From: Lactobacillus sp.
GTDB taxonomy: Bacteria > Bacillota > Bacilli > Lactobacillales > Lactobacillaceae
Direction of reading: 5' to 3'
Assembly: GCA_022641965.1 (NCBI GenBank)
Contig: JALCDX010000007.1
Coordinates: 1-64,000, forward strand
Length of the DNA: 64,000 nt
Below the pieces are notes generated by a model. It worked only from the letters and a program-made list of their open reading frames with translations. It did not search any database and was not told the DNA's origin. How positions within the stretch are numbered: the first letter of the stretch is position 1; each line of letters starts with the position of its first letter. Of the stretch, positions 25,405 to 32,637 are shown piece by piece. The translations under genes and the position numbers were made by a program.

Positions 25405-26250
25405 ATGGTTCAGTGGCTGAAAAGCAAAAGCCTGAAAATTGAAAAAATCAAGCAGCTGCAAGCAGCAGCAAAAATTTTAGCTGCTGACGCTCAAATGCCA
25501 ACTTTTTGCGTAATTAAAGTTGGGGATGAACCAGCCAGCCAAGTTTACTGTCGGCGCTTGCATGCCCTTGCTGGGCAAATTGGCATTAACATGCTGACGG
25601 TCGCCTTGCCAGCTACCAGCAGCCAAACTGACCTGCTTAAGCAGATAGCAGAGCTGAATCAAAAGCCGACCGTGCACGGTATTTTACTAACCATGCCTCT
25701 GCCGCCAGCTTTTGACCAACTGCAAGCGGGCAATGCTATCCTGCCAGCTAAAGACATTGACTGCTTAACTGCGGTTAATTTGGGCTGGCTCTGGCAAGAT
25801 CAGCCGCTGTTTGTTCCAGCTGCTGCCAAAGCAGTGATGAGCCTGCTGGCGCATTACCAAGTGCCAGTAGCTGGGCAGCATGCCGTTATTTTGGGCCGCA
25901 GTCAGGTAGTGGGCAAGCCACTGGCAGCCTTGCTGCTAAAAGCAGGTGCTACAGTGACGATCGCTGATTCGCAAACGCAAGCTTTACCTGAGGTGGTCAA
26001 AGCTGCAGATTTGCTAATTTCGGCTGTTGGCCGGCCTGCTTTTGTGCAGGCAAAATGGTTGAAAATTGGCGTCAACGCAGTTGATGTCGGAACCAATGTC
26101 GTTGCTGGCAAAGTTGTTGGCGACTTGGACCCAGCCTGCCGCCAGCGTGTTAATTGGTTAACACCGGTGCCAGGAGGAGTGGGGCCCTTAACGACGGTCA
26201 GCTTAATGGAACAAGTTATTCAGGCTGAGAGAAGACAAAATGACAACTAA
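25405..26250 (+). CDS. folD: Degenerate FolD homologue lacking canonical catalytic residues
   Basis: A 281-residue protein in the usual folD place between nusB and xseA. The overall fold is recognisable (VGDEPASQVY, GKPLAALLLKAGATVTI, TPVPGGVGPLTTVSLMEQ). Against well-known FolD sequences, the catalytic lysine of the YVxxK motif (Lys56 in E. coli) is Leu52 here (VYCRRLHA), the active-site glutamine (Gln100) is Thr96 (GILLTMPLP), the CTP motif before the NADP domain is AAA (VPAAAKA), and the N-terminal DGK motif is lost. The Asp pair in KDID remains. Normal methylene-tetrahydrofolate dehydrogenase/cyclohydrolase activity is unlikely. It may be decaying in frame or have a changed role. Confidence 0.85.
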   Translation: MVQWLKSKSLKIEKIKQLQAAAKILAADAQMPTFCVIKVGDEPASQVYCRRLHALAGQIGINMLTVALPATSSQTDLLKQIAELNQKPTVHGILLTMPLPPAFDQLQAGNAILPAKDIDCLTAVNLGWLWQDQPLFVPAAAKAVMSLLAHYQVPVAGQHAVILGRSQVVGKPLAALLLKAGATVTIADSQTQALPEVVKAADLLISAVGRPAFVQAKWLKIGVNAVDVGTNVVAGKVVGDLDPACRQRVNWLTPVPGGVGPLTTVSLMEQVIQAERRQNDN

Positions 26251-27607
26251 ACCGGTTTATTTAACCGTTTCGGATTTAAACTACTACATTACTCAAAAAT
26301 TCAAGCGAGATCCTTATTTGCATAAGGTATACCTGCAAGGCGAGCTGTCTAATTTTCGCCTCCGGCGCAATTCTCACCAATATTTTTCACTCAAAGATGA
26401 GCATGCCAAGATCAATGTGGTCATGTTTCGCTCATATTTTGACAAAATCAAATTTCGCCCTGAAGAGGGCATGAAGGTTTTTGTCACTGGCTATGTCAGC
26501 GTTTATGCACCGCAAGGCTCGTATCAATTTTATGCCGAAACAATGGAGCCGGCTGGTCTGGGCGCTTTATACGAACAGCTGCAGCAATTAAAAGACAAGC
26601 TGGCTAAAGAAGGCTTGTTTGCACCAAAGCACAAGCGGCCGCTGCCGCATTTCCCTGACAAAATTGCGGTGATCACCTCGGCTTCTGGGGCTGTTATTCA
26701 CGATATTATGGTGACTTGCAACCGCCGCTTTCCTTACGCAGAAGTCGACCTTTATCCGGCCAAAGTGCAAGGCGATGAGGCCAAGGATGATTTAGTCAGA
26801 GCGATGCAGCAAGTGGCAGCCGACAGCGAAGCTGATGTGCTGATCATTGGCCGAGGCGGCGGTTCATTAGAAGATCTGTGGCCGTTTAATGAAGAGGCAG
26901 TAGTGCGGCAGGTTTACGAGATGCCAATGCCAGTTATTTCTTCAGTAGGACACGAAACAGATACTACTTTGTGCGATTTAGCTGCTGATCAGCGGGCAGC
27001 AACGCCAACTGCGGCCGCTGAATATGCAACCCCTAATTTGACCGATGAGCTTAGCAATTTAAAGCAGCTCTCGGTGCGGCTAGTGACAGAGATTCAGAGC
27101 AATATCACCCAGCGTCAGCAATATTTGCGCCGGCTTGAAAATTCGGTGGTGCTGCGTCAGCCTGAGCGAATTTATGACCAGCCCGCGCAAAGTCTAGATC
27201 TGCTGAAAACTAGATTGCAGCAAGCGATGAATCAGATCTTGCAGCTTAGCCAGCAGCAATACCAATCAGCGGCTAGCCGGCTGCGGCTGGCTTCACCTGC
27301 CCATCGACTAGAGCAGGATTTGCAAAGTACTAGCTATTTGCAAAAGCGCTTGCAAACTGCTGGGCAAAATTTATTGAATTCCAAGCAGGTTTCTTTGCAG
27401 CGTTTAGTGCAGAAATTAGATGCAATCAGCCCGCTCAAAACGCTTGGACGAGGGTTTGCAATCGCAACTGATGACAAGCAGCAGCTGATAGCTAGCACGC
27501 AAGTTTTGCAGCCTGGACAAATGATTCAGCTGCAATTTAAAGACGGGCAAGCCGATGCTGAAGTGAAAAAAGTTAGGAGCAAAGATCATGGCCAGCAAGA
27601 AAAATAA
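26240..27607 (+). CDS. xseA: Exodeoxyribonuclease VII large subunit
   Basis: A 455-residue subunit of exonuclease VII, which degrades single-stranded DNA. An N-terminal OB-fold (about 1-100; YFSLKDEHAKINVVMFRS) is followed by the catalytic domain with IAVITSASGAVIHDIMVTCNRRFP and IIGRGGGSLEDLWPFNEE, then a coiled-coil region at about 270-400. It overlaps the end of folD by 11 bases and is followed by xseB with a 20-base overlap. Confidence 0.96.
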   Translation: MTTKPVYLTVSDLNYYITQKFKRDPYLHKVYLQGELSNFRLRRNSHQYFSLKDEHAKINVVMFRSYFDKIKFRPEEGMKVFVTGYVSVYAPQGSYQFYAETMEPAGLGALYEQLQQLKDKLAKEGLFAPKHKRPLPHFPDKIAVITSASGAVIHDIMVTCNRRFPYAEVDLYPAKVQGDEAKDDLVRAMQQVAADSEADVLIIGRGGGSLEDLWPFNEEAVVRQVYEMPMPVISSVGHETDTTLCDLAADQRAATPTAAAEYATPNLTDELSNLKQLSVRLVTEIQSNITQRQQYLRRLENSVVLRQPERIYDQPAQSLDLLKTRLQQAMNQILQLSQQQYQSAASRLRLASPAHRLEQDLQSTSYLQKRLQTAGQNLLNSKQVSLQRLVQKLDAISPLKTLGRGFAIATDDKQQLIASTQVLQPGQMIQLQFKDGQADAEVKKVRSKDHGQQEK

Positions 27608-27836
27608 TTTTGAAGAAGAATTGAAACAGTTAGAAGCAATTGTCACCAAGCTTGAAGATGGCAATGTGCCGCTAGCGGATGCCCTGGACCAGTTCAAAGA
27701 GGGCGTCGTTTTAGCACGCAGCTTGGAGAAAGAACTGACGGCTGCTCAAGAAACGGTCGCTAAATTGGTCAATCCCGATGGCAGCACGCAAGCTTTAGAT
27801 CCGCAGAATGCAGGCACTCCAGATGACAACTACTAA
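27588..27836 (+). CDS. xseB: Exodeoxyribonuclease VII small subunit
   Basis: An 82-residue helical-hairpin protein that binds the XseA coiled coil. FEEELKQLEAIVTKLEDGNVPLADALDQFKEG is the family signature (cited here by its first and last parts, residues about 8-39). AGGAG precedes the ATG inside xseA. Confidence 0.95.
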   Translation: MASKKNNFEEELKQLEAIVTKLEDGNVPLADALDQFKEGVVLARSLEKELTAAQETVAKLVNPDGSTQALDPQNAGTPDDNY

Positions 27837-28698
27837 TTTTCCAACTTTTGTCAAAACCTGGACGCCGCGCATCAATTCCTATTTAAAGGAACATTTGGCC
27901 AGCGAAATTGATACTTTGCAGCTAAGCAAAATCATGGCTTATTCGGTTATGGCTGGTGGCAAGCGTTTGCGGCCGCTGCTGTTTTTGGCAACCCGGCAGG
28001 CGCTGAATTTGCCATTAGACGAGGCCGCTTTGCGCGCGGCTTGCGGGATTGAATTCATTCATACTTATTCGCTCATTCATGATGACCTGCCAGAGATGGA
28101 CAATTCTGACTTGCGCCGCGGTCAGCTGACTAGCCACAAAAAATGGGGCACAGCGCAAGCAGTTTTAGCAGGCGATGGTTTGTTGCCACTAGGACTAGAG
28201 TGGATTGCCACTGGTACGCAGTCTGCCAAAGCAATTGCGATCATGACTGACGCAATTGGGCCTAACGGAATGGTTGGCGGCCAGTACCTTGATATTGATG
28301 CCACTAACAACCAGGAAACGGCTAATGATCGTGATCTGATTGAGCGGATGGAATGGCGCAAAACTGGCTGCTTGCTGCTGGCTTGCGTGGAAATGCCGCT
28401 GGCTGAAGTCAAAATTGAGCCAGCCCTGCAGGCAGACTTATTAACTTTTGCCCGCAGCTTTGGTCGCGCTTACCAAATTTACGATGATTTGGTTGATGTC
28501 TTAGAAACCAGTCAAGAAGCGGGCAAAGAAACGCAGCTGGATGAGGCTGATGGCAAAAACAACACATTGACCCAATTAGGCGTAGCAGCTAGCCGCAAGC
28601 GGATTAACCAGCTGATTCAGCAAGGACAAGCCAGCCTGCATGGCGACTACCCAGTTTTAAGCGGGTTTTTTGAAATATTGAAACGGGTGCTGGCATGA
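27823..28698 (+). CDS. ispA: Polyprenyl (farnesyl/geranyl) diphosphate synthase
   Basis: A short-chain trans-prenyltransferase of about 291 residues. The first aspartate-rich motif is DDLPEMDNSD and the second DDLVDV; GGKRLRPLL and the KTG motif of the substrate site (WRKTGCLL) are present. It extends IPP/DMAPP chains for quinones or undecaprenyl precursors. Start 27823 is preferred over an in-frame ATG at 27808 because it gives the usual N-terminus, although neither has a strong ribosome binding site. It overlaps xseB, and its stop overlaps the next start (ATGA). Confidence 0.92.
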   Translation: MTTTNFPTFVKTWTPRINSYLKEHLASEIDTLQLSKIMAYSVMAGGKRLRPLLFLATRQALNLPLDEAALRAACGIEFIHTYSLIHDDLPEMDNSDLRRGQLTSHKKWGTAQAVLAGDGLLPLGLEWIATGTQSAKAIAIMTDAIGPNGMVGGQYLDIDATNNQETANDRDLIERMEWRKTGCLLLACVEMPLAEVKIEPALQADLLTFARSFGRAYQIYDDLVDVLETSQEAGKETQLDEADGKNNTLTQLGVAASRKRINQLIQQGQASLHGDYPVLSGFFEILKRVLA

Positions 28699-29513
28699 GT
28701 AAAGAAAGAGCAGACGTGCTGCTGTTTGAGCAGGGCCGATTCAATTCGCGCAGCCAAGCTCAACGGGCGATTATGGCTGGGCTGGTTTCAGACCATAACC
28801 ACCAGCGCATTGATAAAAGTGGGACTAAATTTCCGCCGGATGAAATTTTTTATGTCAAAGACGATGGCAAAAAATATGTTTCTCGGGGCGGTTTTAAATT
28901 GGCTAAGGCCTTAGAATCATTTGACATTGACTTAACAGGCAAGACCTGCCTGGATATTGGTGCTTCAACTGGTGGCTTTACTGACGTAGCCTTGCAAAAT
29001 GGGGCAAAACAAGTTTATGCCTTGGATGTCGGCTACAACCAGCTGGCTTGGCAGCTGCGGGATGATCCTCGGGTCATTGTCATGGAGCGGCAGAATTTCC
29101 GCTACAGTAAATTAGCTGACTTTAAACATGGCCGGCCTAACTTTGCGATGACCGATGTTTCCTTTATTTCATTGGAACTCATTCTGCCGCCAATGTACGA
29201 CATTATTGCCGATCAGTCAGAAGCAGTTTGTTTGATTAAACCCCAGTTTGAAGCTGGACCAGAAAATGTTGGCAAACACGGCATTGTTCGTGACCATACA
29301 GTGCATGTAGCTGTCATTAATAAAATTGTGCAGGCGGCCTTACAAATTGGTTTTAATGTCCTGGGCGTTGATTTTTCACCAATTAAAGGCGGCAAAGGCA
29401 ATATTGAATTCTTGCTGCATTTACAGAAAAATGAGGCTCATCCTGGTCAGCAGCTATGGACAGGTACGGCTGAAGAAGTATTGCAGGCGGCTTTAAAGGC
29501 GCTTGATGAATAA
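28695..29513 (+). CDS. TlyA family 16S/23S rRNA 2'-O-methyltransferase
   Basis: A 272-residue protein with an N-terminal S4 RNA-binding domain (residues about 4-65, RADVLLFEQGRFNSRSQAQR) and a FtsJ-like methyltransferase domain. The SAM-binding motif is CLDIGASTGGFTDVALQ at about 92-108; VSFISLELILPP and LIKPQFEAGPE are conserved. In mycobacteria TlyA methylates rRNA cytidines, while the role in lactobacilli is less certain. In many Firmicutes argR lies between this gene and recN. Here recN follows after 15 bases. Confidence 0.92.
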   Translation: MSKERADVLLFEQGRFNSRSQAQRAIMAGLVSDHNHQRIDKSGTKFPPDEIFYVKDDGKKYVSRGGFKLAKALESFDIDLTGKTCLDIGASTGGFTDVALQNGAKQVYALDVGYNQLAWQLRDDPRVIVMERQNFRYSKLADFKHGRPNFAMTDVSFISLELILPPMYDIIADQSEAVCLIKPQFEAGPENVGKHGIVRDHTVHVAVINKIVQAALQIGFNVLGVDFSPIKGGKGNIEFLLHLQKNEAHPGQQLWTGTAEEVLQAALKALDE

Positions 29514-29528
29514 AAGGAATGACAAACG

Positions 29529-31217
29529 ATGCTGGTTGAACTTGATATTCACAACTTTGCCACTATTAAGGATTTGCAATTAAAGTTTGCTCCCCGAATG
29601 ACGATTCTGCTGGGTGAAACAGGGGCCGGCAAATCAATTTTAATTGATGCGGTGTCTTTGTTAATGGGCCGGCGTGCGCAAAGCGAATTCGTCCGTTCAG
29701 GCGAGCAAAAAGCCACCGTAACGGGTTTATTTACCCTGCAAGCAAGTCAAATGCAACCAGTTAAGGCACTTTGCGAAGAATATGGGCTGCCGCTGGATGG
29801 TGACGATTTAATCATTAGCCGGCAAATCTCTGCTAAGGGCCGCAACATCATTAGAATTAATGGCCAATTGACCACGATTACGGCTTTAAAAAAATTCAGC
29901 TTGTTTTTAGTCGATATTCACGGGCAGGGCAGCAACCAGCTGCTGATGAACCAAGATTTGCAAATCGACTTGGTGGACCATTATGCTGGCGCTGATTTTG
30001 CCAAATTGCTAGCGAAGTACCATGCTAAATATCAAGCTTGGGCTAACGCTAAGCGGCAGCTGAAGAATTTGCGCGAACATTCGCAGGAATTGGCACAAAA
30101 GCATGATATTTTGCAGTTTCAAAAGGAAGAATTAACCAATGCCAACTTAACCGATTTGCATGAAGATGATGAATTAGAAGACGAATTTACCAAGTTAGAT
30201 AATTTCCAAAAAATTGCGCAGACGGCCAGCTATTTGACCCAGCTCTTCGATGATGAGGAGCATGGTTTGTCAGCCCTGCTGGATTCAGCGCAAACAGCAG
30301 CTGAAGAGCTGGCCCAATATGGCAATGATTTTAAAGATATGCAGCGTACGCTTGATGATGGGGCTTATGCTTTAAATGATGCCCGCAGCGAATTGGGCGA
30401 TATTGTTGACCAGCTTGACTTTGATCCTGAACGTTTGCAGGAAGTTAGCGGCCGTTTAGATTTGCTGAATAATTTAAAAAAGAAGTATGGCCCGACTTTA
30501 GCTGACGTACAGCGTTTTCACGAGCAAGTGCAGGCTGATTTGGACAATTTTGAAGCGGGCGGCAGCAATGAAGATGCGCTCGTCAAGCAAATTCAGGAGC
30601 TGGAAAAGGCAATGGCCAAGCTGGCCGCTCAGATTCATGCTCAGCGTCAGCAAACAGCAGCTGTCTTAACTGACAAAATTAAGCAGGAATTAACCGATTT
30701 GTACATGGAAAAGGCCCGCTTTGCGATTCGTTTTCGTGAAAGCAGTACTTTTTTGCCGCAGGGGACTGACCAATTGGCTTTTTATATTGCACCTAACCCT
30801 GGTGAAGAATTAATGCCACTAGTCAAAATAGTTTCTGGCGGTGAGCAATCACGGCTGCTGCTAGCACTAAAGGCGATCTTCTCGCAAGTTGAGCCAGTGG
30901 GCACAATGATTTTTGACGAAATTGATACTGGCGTTTCAGGACGGGTATCGGCCGCAATTGGCCAAAAAATGCGCGCAATTGGCAGGGAAAAGCAAGTGAT
31001 TGCGATCACTCACGCCCCGCAAGTTGCTGCTGCCGCTGATCACCGCAAGCAGATCGTTAAACTGGTTAAAGCTGGGCAGACCTTCACGCAAGTTAATGAT
31101 TTAGATCAAGCGGCTAGCGTCCAGGCAATTGCCCAGATGATTGCCGGGAAAAACGTGACGGTAGCTGCTAAACAGAATGCTGCTGATTTGCTTGCTCGCA
31201 GCGCGGCTGCTAAATAA
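29529..31217 (+). CDS. recN: DNA repair protein RecN
   Basis: A 562-residue SMC-like ATPase for double-strand-break repair. Walker A is LLGETGAGKSILIDAV at about 28-43, the signature motif is IVSGGEQSRLLLALKAIFS, and Walker B is MIFDEIDTGVSGR. Long coiled-coil arms lie between (about 155-380). AAGGA precedes the ATG. It is the last gene of the nusB-recN cluster and converges on an SOS-type gene with which it shares a terminator. Confidence 0.96.
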   Translation: MLVELDIHNFATIKDLQLKFAPRMTILLGETGAGKSILIDAVSLLMGRRAQSEFVRSGEQKATVTGLFTLQASQMQPVKALCEEYGLPLDGDDLIISRQISAKGRNIIRINGQLTTITALKKFSLFLVDIHGQGSNQLLMNQDLQIDLVDHYAGADFAKLLAKYHAKYQAWANAKRQLKNLREHSQELAQKHDILQFQKEELTNANLTDLHEDDELEDEFTKLDNFQKIAQTASYLTQLFDDEEHGLSALLDSAQTAAEELAQYGNDFKDMQRTLDDGAYALNDARSELGDIVDQLDFDPERLQEVSGRLDLLNNLKKKYGPTLADVQRFHEQVQADLDNFEAGGSNEDALVKQIQELEKAMAKLAAQIHAQRQQTAAVLTDKIKQELTDLYMEKARFAIRFRESSTFLPQGTDQLAFYIAPNPGEELMPLVKIVSGGEQSRLLLALKAIFSQVEPVGTMIFDEIDTGVSGRVSAAIGQKMRAIGREKQVIAITHAPQVAAAADHRKQIVKLVKAGQTFTQVNDLDQAASVQAIAQMIAGKNVTVAAKQNAADLLARSAAAK

Positions 31218-31232
31218 TTTTTCAAGCAAAAC

Positions 31233-31275
31233 ATAAAAAGAGCTTGCTTAAGTTTGAAACTTGAGCAAGCTCTTT
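31233..31275. terminator. Bidirectional terminator between recN and the SOS-box gene
   Basis: A long, nearly perfect stem (about 20 bp, 31233-31252 with 31256-31275) is flanked by A and T runs and serves both converging genes. Confidence 0.9.
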
Positions 31276-31297
31276 TTAGTTAGTAAAAAAATAAGTA

Positions 31298-31591
31298 TTA
31301 AAAATCTAAGCGAAAGACGTCTTCTAAATCCAGTAAACGCAAAAGCTGCTGGTCATGCGTTAAAAATAAGAACCGGCCAGCAGACACGCGTTTGCTGATG
31401 CGGCCGATTTCGCTGCTGCCGTCAGGGTAGGTTAATAGCACAGGTACCTGTGTTAGCAAAGCCTTGGTTAAATTAGCAACTAAGCGCTGTTTCGATTGGC
31501 TGTAAGTAGCAAGTCGCTGCGGATCGTAAACGAATAAGTAATTATATAAGCGTTTGCATTCTGAACTGGCTGTTTGCAATAAATTAGTCAT
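31298..31591 (-). CDS. Hypothetical 97-residue protein under a likely LexA-controlled promoter
   Basis: I do not recognise the family with confidence. The C-terminal half (PDGSSEIGRISKRVSAGRF then LRLLDLEDVFRLDF) has the short beta-strand look of YolD-like small proteins, which are often SOS-controlled partners of Y-family polymerases, but the match is weak. GAGGGATG precedes the ATG. The promoter contains an SOS-type box in its spacer. It converges on recN. No signal peptide or membrane segment is visible, so it is likely cytoplasmic and involved in the DNA-damage response. Confidence 0.7.
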   Translation of the reverse strand: MTNLLQTASSECKRLYNYLFVYDPQRLATYSQSKQRLVANLTKALLTQVPVLLTYPDGSSEIGRISKRVSAGRFLFLTHDQQLLRLLDLEDVFRLDF

Positions 31592-31630
31592 TGTATCATC
31601 CCTCTGCCCGAACTTGTGTTTGCAATTTAT

Positions 31631-31659
31631 ATTATACGAACTAATGTTCTAAAAGGCAA
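31631..31659 (-). promoter_or_regulatory. Promoter with embedded LexA (SOS) box
   Basis: On the minus strand TTGCCT (31659-31654), a 17-base spacer and a perfect TATAAT (31636-31631). The spacer contains AGAACATTAGTTCG (plus-strand CGAACTAATGTTCT, 31637-31650), which matches the Gram-positive SOS box CGAACNNNNGTTCG at all but one terminal base. LexA bound here would block RNA polymerase. Confidence 0.7.
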
Positions 31660-31740
31660 CTTTAAATTCTAAGTGGCTAACTTGCACTGCTCGCGCATTT
31701 AGGGCAAAATATTGCTGATAGAAAAAAAGTGGGAGAGCAA

Positions 31741-32355
31741 ATGAAAGAACAAGGTTTATTGCTTGTCTTGTCGGGTCCTTCTGGGGTCGGCAAAGGCACC
31801 GTTAAAAGCGCGATTGTAGCCGAGAAGGCCTTTCCGTTTGAATATTCAGTTTCGATGACCACGCGCAAGCCCCGTCCAGGCGAAGTTGATGGCCGTGATT
31901 ATTATTTTGTTAGCGAAGATCGTTTTCAAAAGGCGATTGCCAACCATGAGCTGCTGGAATACAACGAGTACGTTGGGCATCATTACGGCACTCCGCTAGC
32001 ACCTTTGCGCAAGATGCTGAAGGATGGCATCGACGTTTTGCTGGAAATCGACGTCAATGGTGCGCGGCAAGTACGTCAGCAGTTTCCAGACGGTGTGTTC
32101 ATTTTTCTAACCCCACCTGATTTGCAAACGCTCAAGCAGCGTATTACCAATCGCGGGACGGATTCTGCTGCTGTAATTGCTAAGCGGATGCAGCAAGCCA
32201 GAAATGAAATTTTGCTGATGGCAGATTATGATTATGCCGTAGTCAATGATGAAGTGAGCCGGGCAGTTGATCGCATCAGCGACATTGTTGCAGCAGAACA
32301 CGTTAGCGTTAAGCGGGTTTTGGCTACTTATCAAGCTATGGTAAAGGAGGACTAA
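31741..32355 (+). CDS. gmk: Guanylate kinase
   Basis: A 204-residue enzyme phosphorylating GMP. P-loop LSGPSGVGKGTV at about 9-20, then SMTTRKPRPGEVDGRDYYFV for GMP binding, and LLEIDVNGARQV. The start is 31741, five bases after GGGAG; an in-frame ATG at 31729 is less well placed. It opens a long colinear cluster ending at thiN. Confidence 0.96.
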   Translation: MKEQGLLLVLSGPSGVGKGTVKSAIVAEKAFPFEYSVSMTTRKPRPGEVDGRDYYFVSEDRFQKAIANHELLEYNEYVGHHYGTPLAPLRKMLKDGIDVLLEIDVNGARQVRQQFPDGVFIFLTPPDLQTLKQRITNRGTDSAAVIAKRMQQARNEILLMADYDYAVVNDEVSRAVDRISDIVAAEHVSVKRVLATYQAMVKED

Positions 32356-32361
32356 TCACTT

Positions 32362-32571
32362 ATGAAAATTGTATATCCATCAATTGACAAGTTGTTAGAC
32401 CGGGTTGATTCACGTTATTCATTAGCAGTTTTGGCCTCTAAACGGGCTCATGAGCTGGAAGCTGGCGACCCAGAAGCACTGAAAAACTATAAATCTCTCA
32501 AATCTGTCGGCAAGGCTTTGGAAGAAATTGCTGCTGGCAAAGTTTGGATTGATCCTGATAGTGAACAATAA
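32362..32571 (+). CDS. rpoZ: RNA polymerase omega subunit
   Basis: A 69-residue protein with [28 protein letters not shown], the usual omega N-terminus (residues about 4-31), then a short helical tail. It follows gmk after six bases, the classical gmk-rpoZ arrangement. Confidence 0.93.
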   Translation: MKIVYPSIDKLLDRVDSRYSLAVLASKRAHELEAGDPEALKNYKSLKSVGKALEEIAAGKVWIDPDSEQ

Positions 32572-32595
32572 TTTATTCTTGCAGATTGCAGTCAA

Positions 32596-32624
32596 GCCTT
32601 CACCATTTGATGAAGGCCTTTTTT
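32596..32624 (+). terminator. Terminator-like hairpin between rpoZ and priA
   Basis: GCCTTCA (32596-32602) pairs with TGAAGGC (32611-32617), followed by CTTTTTT. It lies just ahead of the priA start and would limit readthrough. Confidence 0.7.
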
Positions 32625-32637
32625 GGATGGTGAGCGC

